A stretch of 64,000 bases of DNA from Clostridia bacterium (GCA_025210555.1 JAOARL010000036.1:1-64000), one strand, 5' to 3'. Shown: positions 8,841-18,436, numbered from the stretch's first letter. The notes: generated from the sequence alone by a model not told the origin. Program-made: numbers and translations.

Positions 8841-9599
8841 ATGAAGATATTCGAATCACATGTTCATTATGATGATGAAAGATTTGATAAAGATAGAGAT
8901 GAATTATTAGAAAAATTAAATGAAGAGATAGATGTAGTAGTAAATATAGGAGCAGATATTGAAAGTTCTAAAAGAAGTATACTTCTTTCAAAGATGTATG
9001 ATTATATCTATGCTGCTATAGGGGTTCATCCTCATGATGTGAAAAATCTTAAGGATGAAGATTTATTAAAATTAGAAGAGATGGCAAAAGAGAAAAAAGT
9101 AATAGCCATAGGTGAAATTGGGCTTGATTATTATTATGATAACTCACCAAGAGAGTTGCAGAAAGATTGGTTTAAGAAACAATTAGCCCTAGCTAAAAAA
9201 CTTAAGATGCCTGTTTCAATTCACAGCAGAGATGCATCTAAAGATACTTTTGATATCATTAAAGCATCTGGAGTTAGAGAAGGTGTTATACATTGTTTTT
9301 CAGAAGGAAAAGAAATGGCAAAGGAATATGTTAAGTTAGGATATTATCTTGGAATAGGTGGAGTTTTAACATATAAGAATGCAAGAAAACTTGTCGAAGT
9401 TGTAGAAGAAATAGATATAGAACATTTAGTAATAGAAACAGATGGACCATATCTTTCTCCAGAGCCAAATAGGGGAAAAAGAAATGATTCTAGAAATCTT
9501 AAATATGTAATTGCTAAGATTGCAGAGATTAAAGAGATGGAAGAAGAAGAAGTTGCAGAAATTACTTATAATAATGCAAAAAAGATGTATAGAATATAA
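8841..9599 (+). CDS. tatD: TatD-family metal-dependent hydrolase
   Basis: TIM-barrel amidohydrolase of the TatD DNase family (YabD). Members act as 3'-5' exonucleases or quality-control DNases, but the exact substrate here is unknown. Metal ligands are visible: HVHYDD near the N-terminus, GEIGLDYYY (Glu about 90), HSRDASK, HCFSEG, and the C-terminal ETDGPYLSP with PEPNRGKRN. Its 252 residues and its position after metG match Bacillus yabD. An AGAGAGG-like site precedes the ATG. Confidence 0.93.
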   Translation: MKIFESHVHYDDERFDKDRDELLEKLNEEIDVVVNIGADIESSKRSILLSKMYDYIYAAIGVHPHDVKNLKDEDLLKLEEMAKEKKVIAIGEIGLDYYYDNSPRELQKDWFKKQLALAKKLKMPVSIHSRDASKDTFDIIKASGVREGVIHCFSEGKEMAKEYVKLGYYLGIGGVLTYKNARKLVEVVEEIDIEHLVIETDGPYLSPEPNRGKRNDSRNLKYVIAKIAEIKEMEEEEVAEITYNNAKKMYRI

Positions 9600-9650
9600 A
9601 ATATTACATAAATATTAACAAAGTTAACAAAAACAGAAAGTTTCTAAGAT

Positions 9651-9669
9651 CCCTATTTTAGGGCTTTTT
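9651..9669 (+). terminator. terminator after tatD
   Basis: Stem CCCTA/TAGGG with loop TTT is followed by CTTTTT. Confidence 0.7.
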
Positions 9670-9711
9670 GCATTTCTAATATTTCAATAATGTTACAAAA
9701 AGGACTGTGAT

Positions 9712-9740
9712 TTGACAAATGTTGTTAATAATTATATAAT
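9712..9740 (+). promoter_or_regulatory. sigma-A promoter of the yabE-like gene
   Basis: Consensus TTGACA, exactly 17 nt, then TATAAT. The in-frame TTG at 9712 is this -35 box, so it cannot be the start codon. Confidence 0.85.
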
Positions 9741-9831
9741 ATTTCTTGTGAAAAGATTAACGCTGTTAATTGTCGTTAGTTTTTTTATTTGCAAAAATAT
9801 TTATGAAATCAAAGGAAGGTGTATTTATAAT

Positions 9832-10815
9832 ATGGCCAGGAGCATTAAAATGCTGTCACTTATACCAATAATATTTGCGATGTTTACAGGGAATGTTAAA
9901 GAGGTAAATGTTATTGAAAAGGAATTCACTAGTAATTATGCAACTACAGAAATAACTGTACAGGAATTTTTAGCAGATGCAGAAATTATATTAGACGCAA
10001 AAGATAAAATAAATGTTGGATTAAATGAATATGTAACAGATGATATGAAAATATTTATCGAAAGAGCAATAGAGATAGAGGTTGTTATAGATGGTGAGGT
10101 TAAAACTTACACTACAACAAAAAACACAGTAAAAGAAGCTTTAGTAGAAAATAATATATATTTAAATCCAAAAGATCATATGAATTATAAATTAGATGAC
10201 TTAATTGAAAAAGATATGAAAATAACAGTAGATAAATATAGTGAAAAGATAGTTACGTTAAAAGAATCTATTCCGTATGAAAAACAAGTAGTTAAAGCAA
10301 TGTATTTAGAGGAAGGTGTAACGAAAGTTGGACGTGAGGGAAAAGAAGGTATTAAGGAAAAAGAAGTTAAGATAACTTATATAGGCGGCAAAGAAGTAAA
10401 CAGAGAATCTTTAAAAGAAATAGTAGTAGAAAAACCAGAAGTACACATTGTGCTTAGTGGTGCTGTAAAAGCTTTTAAAGCGGATGATGGAAAAGAATAC
10501 AAATATACTAAGAAACTTGATAACATGAGTGCAACATCATACACAGATAGTATTAGAGATACAGGTAAAGATGCATCTCACCCTGAATTTGGTATTACAT
10601 TTACAGGAACTAGAACTAGAAAAGGTGTAGTTGCAGTTGATCCAAAAGTTATTCCACTAGGAACTAAACTATATGTAGAAGGCTATGGTGAAGCTATAGC
10701 AGAAGACACAGGATCAGCTATTAAGGGATATACAATAGATTTATATGTGTATACACAAGAAGAATCTGATAGGTTTGGAAGACAAGCTAGAGATGTGTAT
10801 ATTCTTGCAGAATAA
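9832..10815 (+). CDS. yabE: YabE-type cell-wall protein (DUF348, G5, 3D domains)
   Basis: Predicted secreted or anchored wall enzyme related to stationary-phase/resuscitation-promoting factors. The N-terminus is hydrophobic. Two DUF348 repeats and a G5-like segment (about 148-200) come before the C-terminal 3D domain. The three conserved aspartates of 3D are visible in VAVDPKVIPLGT, EDTGSAIKG and TIDLYV. The 3D domain is related to MltA-type lytic transglycosylases. ATG 9832 follows AAGGAAGGTG at a long spacing. A GTG at 9748 would add a better signal-like segment but lies almost at the transcription start. Synteny (tatD-yabE) supports the call. Confidence 0.88.
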   Translation: MARSIKMLSLIPIIFAMFTGNVKEVNVIEKEFTSNYATTEITVQEFLADAEIILDAKDKINVGLNEYVTDDMKIFIERAIEIEVVIDGEVKTYTTTKNTVKEALVENNIYLNPKDHMNYKLDDLIEKDMKITVDKYSEKIVTLKESIPYEKQVVKAMYLEEGVTKVGREGKEGIKEKEVKITYIGGKEVNRESLKEIVVEKPEVHIVLSGAVKAFKADDGKEYKYTKKLDNMSATSYTDSIRDTGKDASHPEFGITFTGTRTRKGVVAVDPKVIPLGTKLYVEGYGEAIAEDTGSAIKGYTIDLYVYTQEESDRFGRQARDVYILAE

Positions 10816-10841
10816 GAGCTAAATATGGCTCTTATTTTTTT
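10814..10841 (+). terminator. terminator after the yabE-like gene
   Basis: AAGAGC/GCTCTT stem overlapping the stop codon, followed by ATTTTTTT. Confidence 0.85.
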
Positions 10842-10963
10842 GTGAAAAAAGTTTAGAAAAAATTAATAATTTTGTAACACTTTTAAATTCGTTATGTTAT
10901 AATTATGTCAACGAAATGCAGTGGTAATAAAGATAACTTAAATTTAGAAGGGGGAAACAAAAA

Positions 10964-13900
10964 ATGAAAAAATTAACAAAGGCTTTGTTAGCAATAATGT
11001 TTATTTTAACATTGGTCTCGACAAGGTCTAGTGCAGTAGATGTAGGTGAATTAATTCCTATAAGAGATATGCCTAATGGAGCTAAATTTTTGGATATATC
11101 AGGGGGGTCTCCTATACAGTGGAAAAAAATGGGAAATAATAAATATTTTTCTGGTGCTGTAGATTTATATGGTGCGTCTGTTACCCTGCACATATGGGGA
11201 AATAATTATGCTAATAGTTCGGGGCAGTATGTGAATTCTACAAACGATGTAATAAATGCAGATTATCCTGGTTTTAGTGAAGAACTTAAAACTGTTCTCT
11301 CAAAAACTCCAAGAGGGATAAAAAATGTATTTTATTATACTTATGCTGAATTAAATGCAGCGCCATTCAGTAGTAATTCTTTGAGAACTACATTTGATGC
11401 TAAAGCTACTTGGACAGACTCGTGGCCTACAACTTCACAAACTTATTCAAGTTCAGGTCAGCATAGAAGGTATTACTATAAAAGATTAAATACAAGTGGA
11501 ACATTTACTGATATTATAATGCATGACGTATATGCGAGTAAAGTTAATAGTACATATGGATATGACGATTTAAGTTATTCAAGACCTTTAGGTATAACCA
11601 TAGATGAGAATGTGATGGTTAGATATGAAGGGTCTAACACATATAGATTAGTACATAAGACGCCTAAAATAGGAGATAGAATAAGAATGTATGAAGTTCC
11701 AAATGGATCTATAGTATATGATCCTGAAGGAGTGTCGCCATATGGGAATTTAGAATGGTTAAAGATTGCAGATAGCCATTTTGCAAAAAATACGGCAACT
11801 TTATGGATGAAAGACAATCATACAAGTTATAGAGGTAGCAATGGTAGCACAACAAGTACATATATAGAGTTTGATGATATGGATGCAGCAACACCATATA
11901 GTACAAGAGATGTTAAAAGTTTTATTGATTCAACTTTTTATAATGGATTAAGTAGTCAATTTAAAAAGATTATAGTGCCGGTGGACCTTAAAACAGGAGC
12001 AACTCAAGCTGGTTCAGGTCAAACAAATACAAATCAAAAACTATTTTTGTTATCAGCAACTGAATTAGGTAGAACAACAGGAGTATCTGATAATGATGGA
12101 GTTGTTTTAGATTATTTTGCAGGGTATTCTAGTTATGCTACAGCTAGAAGAAACTCAGGGTATAGGTATTGGACAAGAACGCCAGATCCATCATATTCAA
12201 CAGGTAGTGTTTTTACAATAGATCATAATGGTGGACACAGTTCAGTATACAATGCAAATGATAGAGATACAGGTCTTAGAGTAGCTGTTAATATAAATGC
12301 AGATACAGAGGTTATATATGAAGGATCTGGTAAATATAGATTACATATAAGAAAAGTTGGAGAGTTTTATAAACTTTCAGAATTAAGACTTGGAGCAGTT
12401 ATTAGAGATCCTGAGGGGACAGCTCCTCATGGAGATGTTAAGTGGCAGATAATGGGACATGATTTTTATAATGCCGGTCAAACTGCTCTTATGATGGAGT
12501 CAACTCATCCTAGTTATAAAGGAACTAATGGATCAAGTACTGTAAGTTATACAGTATTTCATAATAGTTTAGTATCAGCACCATATAAAACAAGAGATAT
12601 ATATGAACTTATAAATGATACAGTATATGTTGGATTATCAGATAAGTTTAAAGCGATAATTAGACCAGTTACTATATATACGGGAGCAAGTAGTGGAGTA
12701 GTAGCTCAAACTAATACTTTAGAAAAGTTGTTTTTACCATCTGCAATGGAACTTGATGCAGTTGCTACAAGTTCACATACAAATGTAGATACAGGTAGTG
12801 ATGGTAAACCTTTTAAATATTATAAATTTGAAGTAGACAAATTAAGAAATTGTGATTATGCATATTGGACAAGAACACCAAGCAAAAGTACAACTAATAC
12901 AGTACATGTTGTTTCGGAAAACGGTGTACTTGAAACTGCAGAAACATCACAAGTAACATATGGATTAAGATTAGTAACAAATGTAGATAATGATGTATTT
13001 GTACAGTATGAAGGCAATAATGAATATAAACTTATAATGCCAACAGTAGGACAAACTTATGATTTAGGAGAAATTCCTTTAGGAAGTATAATTTACGATC
13101 CTTTAGGGGTTGCACCACATGGAAATCTTAAGTGGAAAGTAGTAGAAAGAGATTATTATAAGGCAGATACAAGTTTAATAATGATGGAAAAAGTTCATCC
13201 AGATGGAGCTAAACAATATCATAATATAGCAGTAACAGCCCCATATAATTCAAGAGATATATTTAATTATATGAGTAGTGATTTTCATAGTAACTTATCT
13301 CTTAATATGAGAAGTTCAATAGTTCCAGTAGATATTCAGGTTAGTAAAAATTCAGCTACATCAAATACAACACTTAATGATCAAGCTGTATTTATACCTG
13401 GAGCTAGTGATTTGGGATATAGATGGGGACTTTCTGTTCCGGGAGAGACTTTAACAAAATATCATGAATATTTGTATTCAAATCAAAGAAGAGAAGTAAA
13501 TGGAGAAATATGGACGAGATCTCCAGTTTCAAGTAATTCAACAAACATGTATGTTATGGGAACTACAGGTGAAATAATATCAAATAAAGCAGCCAATACA
13601 TCAACTGGTATGATATTTATGGCTAACTTAAGAAATGATACAAGAGTAAGGTATGATGGCAGCCATATATATAGAGCGCAATGGAACAATATTCCAGATG
13701 TAACAATTGATCAAGCTAATGCTACTGAGCATGGGCAATATATGGATATAGTATTTACAACATCAGATGCAGATGGATCAGATACACTGACATATAGCCT
13801 AAAAGTAGGAAGTGTTTTAGATGGGAATGATTATAATTCTGGACTTGCAAGCGCAAGTGCAGATTTAAGAGGACAGGGTACAGTTAAATTTAACACTTCA

Positions 13901-14326
13901 GTTATACCAAAAACAACATTAGTTGGTAATTATGAGGATTTAGTATTTAATGGAAAAGTATATATAACTATAACGGTAACAGATGGAAAAGATACAAGTA
14001 TAGCAGCAAAAAAAGAAGTTGTAATAAACACAGCAGCTCTTTCAGGAGGAGATGCAGATGCTTCTAAATTTACAGTTTTAAACGGTGTACCATTCTCAAT
14101 GGAAGTAAAAGATGCAACACTTCTAGGAACAGCAACATCTATACCAGCTGGACTTACAGGAAATATATCTTGTACAGAAATTGGTGGTAAATACATTTTA
14201 CAAGGAACAATAACAGGAACTGCAAGTGAAACATTCCATCCAGTATCTATGACTGGTGGTGGGGCTCTTAAACTTAGACTTTTAAATATGCCTTCACTTG
14301 AACTGTTAAATGTTTCGTTCTATTAA
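10964..14326 (+). CDS. large secreted protein with four tandem DUF6273-like repeats
   Basis: This 1120-residue protein has a clear signal peptide (about residues 1-24, TRSSA then VDVGE). Four homologous units of about 210-227 residues run 25-231, 235-461, 465-691 and 694-905. Junctions recur, for example VRYEGSNTYRLV and IYEGSGKYRLHIRK. Units 2-4 each contain an aromatic signature WTRTP or WTRSP (residues 403, 635, 850) and a downstream G-L-R-V-type strand, as in DUF6273 domains. Unit 1 is divergent. The rest resembles an Ig/cadherin-like domain plus a glycine-rich tail. No SLH or sortase signal is seen. It probably forms an operon with the next gene. Function unknown. Confidence 0.75.
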   Translation: MKKLTKALLAIMFILTLVSTRSSAVDVGELIPIRDMPNGAKFLDISGGSPIQWKKMGNNKYFSGAVDLYGASVTLHIWGNNYANSSGQYVNSTNDVINADYPGFSEELKTVLSKTPRGIKNVFYYTYAELNAAPFSSNSLRTTFDAKATWTDSWPTTSQTYSSSGQHRRYYYKRLNTSGTFTDIIMHDVYASKVNSTYGYDDLSYSRPLGITIDENVMVRYEGSNTYRLVHKTPKIGDRIRMYEVPNGSIVYDPEGVSPYGNLEWLKIADSHFAKNTATLWMKDNHTSYRGSNGSTTSTYIEFDDMDAATPYSTRDVKSFIDSTFYNGLSSQFKKIIVPVDLKTGATQAGSGQTNTNQKLFLLSATELGRTTGVSDNDGVVLDYFAGYSSYATARRNSGYRYWTRTPDPSYSTGSVFTIDHNGGHSSVYNANDRDTGLRVAVNINADTEVIYEGSGKYRLHIRKVGEFYKLSELRLGAVIRDPEGTAPHGDVKWQIMGHDFYNAGQTALMMESTHPSYKGTNGSSTVSYTVFHNSLVSAPYKTRDIYELINDTVYVGLSDKFKAIIRPVTIYTGASSGVVAQTNTLEKLFLPSAMELDAVATSSHTNVDTGSDGKPFKYYKFEVDKLRNCDYAYWTRTPSKSTTNTVHVVSENGVLETAETSQVTYGLRLVTNVDNDVFVQYEGNNEYKLIMPTVGQTYDLGEIPLGSIIYDPLGVAPHGNLKWKVVERDYYKADTSLIMMEKVHPDGAKQYHNIAVTAPYNSRDIFNYMSSDFHSNLSLNMRSSIVPVDIQVSKNSATSNTTLNDQAVFIPGASDLGYRWGLSVPGETLTKYHEYLYSNQRREVNGEIWTRSPVSSNSTNMYVMGTTGEIISNKAANTSTGMIFMANLRNDTRVRYDGSHIYRAQWNNIPDVTIDQANATEHGQYMDIVFTTSDADGSDTLTYSLKVGSVLDGNDYNSGLASASADLRGQGTVKFNTSVIPKTTLVGNYEDLVFNGKVYITITVTDGKDTSIAAKKEVVINTAALSGGDADASKFTVLNGVPFSMEVKDATLLGTATSIPAGLTGNISCTEIGGKYILQGTITGTASETFHPVSMTGGGALKLRLLNMPSLELLNVSFY

Positions 14327-14337
14327 GAGTGATATAG

Positions 14338-16317
14338 ATGAAAAAAATATTAATAATATTACTAATATGTTTAACACCGTTAAATGCCTTTGCGGCAGTA
14401 GAGCCGGGTAAAATAGGAGATGTATTTAAACAAACAGATATCGATGGAGTTATAGCTAATGATGCCATATTAAATGGTATCTCTATAACTGACATCGAGT
14501 ATGATACAAGCAAGGATAGTAGAGGTAATAACTATTATATTGCTAAATATGCAGAAGTAGGATTATTTAAAGTTGGTGAAGTAACACCGCTTAAAGTAAT
14601 GACACTTCCAACAAGAAATATAAAGATTGATTTCGGTAATCCAGTAAATTACCAATATGATTCAGTAGATCCAGTAGTTTATACAATTAAATATAAAATT
14701 GTTTATGATGTGTTTGGACAAGCTTCAGTTCCAGTTATTAAAAACTGGACTGAAACAAATAGATATATAGCATTAACAAGAGATCAAGGTCCAACAATAT
14801 CAAACTTTAGTAATGCAATTGTTGCTACAGATACTACAATAGCAATAACAAATGTTTCTGTTAGTGATACTAATGGTATGCATGCGACAGAACCATACAG
14901 ATATTTCTTAAAAGATCAAAATTCTGTTATAACAGATAGTGGATGGCAAGTTACAAATAGTCATACGTTTACTAACTTAGATCCAAATATGAGATATCAA
15001 GTTTGGATGCAAGCAAAGAGTGTTACTGATAAAACATCTGCAACACTGCCAGTAGATTATGCAACTATTGCAAAAGATATAACAGAACTTGTAAAAATAG
15101 AAGGTACAAAAACAAGACTTACTTATAAAATTACAAATGACTCAAATAATGCTAATGTTCCAGAAACTAAAATTCTTGCAACGAATTTAGCAGATGGAAC
15201 AGATATAATATTTGATGATTTTTCTAAAGATGAAATTAGAGTATTAGATGGATTTGATCCAACTAAAGCATATAAGGTTGAGTCGATAACAAGAAATGAA
15301 ACATATGTAGAAAATGCAAAGGTGGTATGGGTAGCAAATTTAACATTTGAAGTTGATACAACACCACCAACTATTGATGAAATTGCACTTAATTATGGTG
15401 ATCAGTACACTGAAAACAGACTGATAGATATTAAAGTTGTTGCAAGTGATAACCAGACACCAAGAGCTAACTTAGAGGTACAATTTTCTAATGATAATAG
15501 TAACTGGTATGGATACAATGGATCATCATGGCAGAAAAATCATTGGGCTGAATATGATAAATATTATTCTCAATATGATATAGGTGCTGATTTTGGTGAT
15601 AAGACAGTTCATGTAAGGGTAAAAGATGAAGAAGGTATTATTGGAACAGATAGTGACCAAATAATTTATAGAGATTCTACATCTACGGCGCCAGGAGTTG
15701 TAATAATTACACCAACACCAACGCCACCACCAGTAGATCCAAATAGTGAAATAGTTCTTCCAGATGGAAGATATGTAATAAAAGATAGATACATTAAGCT
15801 TGAAACTAATACTACAAATGCAGATTCAATTCAATATTCATTTAATGGACTTGATTGGTCTCCATGGGAAAAGGTTAGCGCGAGCAAGGTAACTAAGTAT
15901 GTAAACTTAGATACAGATGTAGGACAAAATCTTAAAATATTTGTTAGAACAAGAAATGCATTAGGAGTAGAATCTGCAGTAGATGTTAAACATTACTTCT
16001 TAGATAATAATGGACCAAAAGTTGTAGTATCAACTGCAATAAAAGCGTTTATTGCTCAAAATGGTACATTAGCTCTTAAGTTAACATTTGAAGATGAAAC
16101 TACAAATGACATTAAGTATACAATAACAGTAACTAAATCAGTTAAGCCGGGAGATCCAGTTGAAGCGCCTATAAGTGTTACTGGTCAAACTGCTGGACTT
16201 TCAAATATAGATGCTGATATTACAGGTCTTACAAAAGGTTTTTATGATGTAGTAGTAACTGGTGAAGACAAGATTGGTAACATAACAACAGAAAAATTAA
16301 GTATTTTAAGTAAATAA
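14338..16317 (+). CDS. secreted Ig/Fn3-like repeat protein
   Basis: This 659-residue protein starts 11 nt after the preceding gene (GAGTGAT ribosome site) and has a signal peptide ending in LNAFAA. The mature part looks all-beta. Fn3/Ig-like segments include TTPPTIDEIAL with a downstream SNDNSNWYGYN, a Thr/Pro linker TPTPTPPPVDP near residue 460, and a repeat of the same fold (SFNGLDWSPWEKVSASK). This alternation is typical of extracellular adhesion or enzyme-accessory modules. No catalytic domain, SLH or LPXTG motif is recognised. It ends at a terminator and is probably co-expressed with the DUF6273-like protein. Confidence 0.7.
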   Translation: MKKILIILLICLTPLNAFAAVEPGKIGDVFKQTDIDGVIANDAILNGISITDIEYDTSKDSRGNNYYIAKYAEVGLFKVGEVTPLKVMTLPTRNIKIDFGNPVNYQYDSVDPVVYTIKYKIVYDVFGQASVPVIKNWTETNRYIALTRDQGPTISNFSNAIVATDTTIAITNVSVSDTNGMHATEPYRYFLKDQNSVITDSGWQVTNSHTFTNLDPNMRYQVWMQAKSVTDKTSATLPVDYATIAKDITELVKIEGTKTRLTYKITNDSNNANVPETKILATNLADGTDIIFDDFSKDEIRVLDGFDPTKAYKVESITRNETYVENAKVVWVANLTFEVDTTPPTIDEIALNYGDQYTENRLIDIKVVASDNQTPRANLEVQFSNDNSNWYGYNGSSWQKNHWAEYDKYYSQYDIGADFGDKTVHVRVKDEEGIIGTDSDQIIYRDSTSTAPGVVIITPTPTPPPVDPNSEIVLPDGRYVIKDRYIKLETNTTNADSIQYSFNGLDWSPWEKVSASKVTKYVNLDTDVGQNLKIFVRTRNALGVESAVDVKHYFLDNNGPKVVVSTAIKAFIAQNGTLALKLTFEDETTNDIKYTITVTKSVKPGDPVEAPISVTGQTAGLSNIDADITGLTKGFYDVVVTGEDKIGNITTEKLSILSK

Positions 16318-16320
16318 TAT

Positions 16321-16348
16321 AAAAGGGCAATTAAATATTGCTCTTTTT
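16321..16348 (+). terminator. terminator of the two-gene surface operon
   Basis: Stem AAAGGGCAAT/ATTGCTCTTT with one G.U, running into a T tract. Confidence 0.85.
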
Positions 16349-16395
16349 AATTGCATTAATTTTAAAACAAATATATAATAAATTTGAAATATGTA

Positions 16396-16423
16396 TTGAC
16401 TTTTTTAGAAAAGTTGATATAAT
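16396..16423 (+). promoter_or_regulatory. promoter of orphan gene 16473, with shared upstream element
   Basis: TTGACT, 16 nt and TATAAT. Upstream, ATTTGAAAT and then ATGTA abut the -35 box. The same layout occurs before other orphan small genes (56115, 54088, 18375). Confidence 0.75.
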
Positions 16424-16472
16424 TAAAATACGTTTTTACAAAATTTTCAGAAAATTAAAAGGAGGAACTGAA

Positions 16473-16730
16473 ATGGAGAAAAAAAGGTTTAATGGAGTTG
16501 AGTTAGGGTTTACAAAACCATATGTATTTAATGGAAATAGTTTTGGACTTGTTGAAAAAAATGAAAATACAGTTCCAACGCAAGAAGAAATGCAAAAAAA
16601 GCAAGTTGAATTGGAGAATAAGCATATTAATGAAACGGCTTTAACTACTGGAAGAAGTCCAGAAGAAGTGAAAGAATTAAATGATATTGCAGAGGAAATT
16701 GCAGGATCATTATATATGAGTAGATACTAA
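16473..16730 (+). CDS. orphan small protein, 85 residues
   Basis: A monocistronic gene with a strong AAAGGAGGAACTGAA ribosome site before ATG 16473, its own promoter and its own terminator. That setting supports a real gene despite no recognised family. The protein is hydrophilic, with a small aromatic/glycine-containing N-terminal half (KPYVFNGNSFGLVE) and a charged helical C-terminal half. There are no cysteines, signal peptide or membrane segment. Its promoter resembles those of other orphan genes here. Confidence 0.7.
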   Translation: MEKKRFNGVELGFTKPYVFNGNSFGLVEKNENTVPTQEEMQKKQVELENKHINETALTTGRSPEEVKELNDIAEEIAGSLYMSRY

Positions 16731-16735
16731 TATTT

Positions 16736-16757
16736 GACCACTAGAGGTGGTCTTTTT
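16736..16757 (+). terminator. terminator after orphan gene 16473
   Basis: GACCAC/GTGGTC stem followed by TTTTT. Confidence 0.85.
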
Positions 16758-16788
16758 AATAGAATAAATATAAGAATTGGAGATTGAT

Positions 16789-17028
16789 ATGGGAAAGGTT
16801 ATAGAGTTATTTAAACATAAAGGTTTAATAGAGTTGACTGAGCCTAACAACCAAGAAATAGTTGATGAAGTTACAAAATTATTTAACGATGCAATAGATA
16901 GTAATCCAGATGGAGTTAGAAAATTTTTTGAAAAGACTTCTAAAGAAGCGATTATAACATTTAAAGATAGTCAAAATCAAGAAAGACAAATGGATGATTT
17001 CTATAGAGATTTTTCCAATTCAAAATAA
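16789..17028 (+). CDS. orphan small protein, 79 residues
   Basis: ATG 16789 follows TTGGAG by 7 nt. The upstream in-frame TTG has no ribosome site. The product is charged and looks helical (EIVDEVTKLFNDAIDSNPDG, then KKFF-like Phe pairs), with no membrane segment and no recognised domain. It is bounded by terminators on both sides, so it is either its own unit or depends on read-through. A promoter was not clear in the short upstream gap. Confidence 0.6.
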   Translation: MGKVIELFKHKGLIELTEPNNQEIVDEVTKLFNDAIDSNPDGVRKFFEKTSKEAIITFKDSQNQERQMDDFYRDFSNSK

Positions 17029-17035
17029 TGCTATT

Positions 17036-17058
17036 AAGGTCACGCTAGGTGGCCTTTT
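17036..17058 (+). terminator. terminator after orphan gene 16789
   Basis: AAGGTCAC/GTGGCCTT stem (one G.U pair) followed by TTTTT. Confidence 0.83.
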
Positions 17059-17104
17059 TAAATGCATTAAAATATGTTATTATGTATGGGATAGGAGATG
17101 AATG

Positions 17105-17983
17105 ATGGAAAGAATAGGAACGGCAAAAAGAACTAAAGAGATAATAGGAAAATATGATTTTTATTTCAGAAAAAAGTTTGGACAAAACTTTTTAATAGAT
17201 CCACATGTACTTGGTAAAATTGTGGATTCAGCTGACATTACAGAAGATGATTTAGTAATAGAAATAGGACCTGGTATAGGGGCTCTTACTCAGTTTATAG
17301 CAGAAAGAGCTGGAAAAGTTGTATGTATTGAAATAGATAGAGATCTTATACCAATACTTAAAGAGGATACTCTTAGTGAATTTGATAATATAGATATAAT
17401 AAATGAAGACGTACTTAAAGTAGATCTTGATGAAGTTATGAAGGAATACGGAAAAGGTAAGAAAGTTAAAGTTATGGGGAATTTGCCTTATTATATAACT
17501 ACACCAATAGTTATGGGACTTTTAGAAAAGGGATATGATGTAGAATCAATAACTGTTATGGTGCAAAAAGAAGTTGCAGACAGAATGAAAAGTGGACCTG
17601 GAACAAAAGACTATGGAGCATTATCAGTAGCAGTGCAATATTATACTGAGCCGTATCTGGTTGCAAATGTTCCACCAAATTGTTTTATGCCAAGACCAAA
17701 TGTTGATTCAGCAGTTATTAATCTTAAAGTAAATAAAAATAAAAATATTAAGGTTTTAGATGAAAAAACTTTCTTTAAAACAGTCAAAGCTGGATTTACA
17801 CAAAGAAGAAAAACTCTCATGAATAGTATTAAAAATTCAGGATTATTTGCAATGACAAAGGAAGAAATTTTAGAGGTAATTGTAGAGTCTGGATTTGATG
17901 AAAGAATAAGGGGAGAAAAGCTTAATTTAGAGGACTTTGGAAGGTTATCGGATAGTATATATAAAAAGATAAATAAGGAGTGA
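17105..17983 (+). CDS. rsmA: 16S rRNA (adenine-1518/1519-N6)-dimethyltransferase
   Basis: RsmA/KsgA dimethylates A1518 and A1519 of helix 45 during 30S maturation. Visible motifs are KKFGQNFLIDP, the SAM loop VIEIGPGIGALTQ, ENDV-type NEDVLKVD, the catalytic NLPYYIT, and the C-terminal QRRKTLMNS. ATG 17105 lies 7 nt after AGGAG; ATG 17102 is too close to it. In Bacillus yabE is followed by rnmV and then ksgA. Here rnmV is absent, and two secreted-protein genes and two orphan genes lie in between. Confidence 0.96.
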   Translation: MERIGTAKRTKEIIGKYDFYFRKKFGQNFLIDPHVLGKIVDSADITEDDLVIEIGPGIGALTQFIAERAGKVVCIEIDRDLIPILKEDTLSEFDNIDIINEDVLKVDLDEVMKEYGKGKKVKVMGNLPYYITTPIVMGLLEKGYDVESITVMVQKEVADRMKSGPGTKDYGALSVAVQYYTEPYLVANVPPNCFMPRPNVDSAVINLKVNKNKNIKVLDEKTFFKTVKAGFTQRRKTLMNSIKNSGLFAMTKEEILEVIVESGFDERIRGEKLNLEDFGRLSDSIYKKINKE

Positions 17984-17988
17984 TTATT

Positions 17989-18312
17989 ATGAATAAAACT
18001 TCTATTGGAATTAAGGAAAACATACTTGTAGCAGCATGTTATTTTATGATACCTTTGCTTCCAATGCTGATTTTTCTTTTTGAAAAAGATAATAAAAAAG
18101 TTAAGTATCATGCAATGCAGGCAATTGTTCTTTTAGCAGCATTTGTACTACTGAAATTTATATTAATAATAACTTTAGTCGGGATTTTATTAATACCACT
18201 TTCAATAATAATTTATTTTGTTTTTTGTATATATTTTATAATTGTAGGACTTGAGGGAAAAGATGTTAGATACACATTTTTTGAAAAAATAATTAAAAAA
18301 ATTTTAGACTAA
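17989..18312 (+). CDS. DUF4870-like small membrane protein
   Basis: This 107-residue protein has three hydrophobic segments (about 11-28, 42-62, 64-88). A histidine motif YHAMQAIVLL sits at the start of the second helix, matching the HASQAL-type signature of the DUF4870/Tic20-like family. The function of these proteins is unknown. The AAGGAG site overlaps the rsmA stop, and ATG 17989 follows by 8 nt, so it belongs to the rsmA transcript. Confidence 0.7.
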   Translation: MNKTSIGIKENILVAACYFMIPLLPMLIFLFEKDNKKVKYHAMQAIVLLAAFVLLKFILIITLVGILLIPLSIIIYFVFCIYFIIVGLEGKDVRYTFFEKIIKKILD

Positions 18313-18313
18313 T

Positions 18314-18342
18314 AAATACAAGGCTTAAGGTCTTGTATTTTT
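18314..18342 (+). terminator. terminator after the rsmA unit
   Basis: AATACAAG/CTTGTATT stem with a 9-nt loop, then TTT. Confidence 0.82.
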
Positions 18343-18374
18343 GTGCTGAAAAATAATAAATTCTAAAAAAGTGT

Positions 18375-18403
18375 TTGACAAATAAAAAATATAAGAGTAT
18401 AGT
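18375..18403 (+). promoter_or_regulatory. promoter of orphan gene 18437
   Basis: TTGACA, 17 nt and TATAGT. TTCTAAAAA lies 5 nt upstream of the -35 box, matching the element before other orphan genes. Confidence 0.78.
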
Positions 18404-18436
18404 TTTGCGTTAACAAACAAAAAGGAGGTGAGAGGG

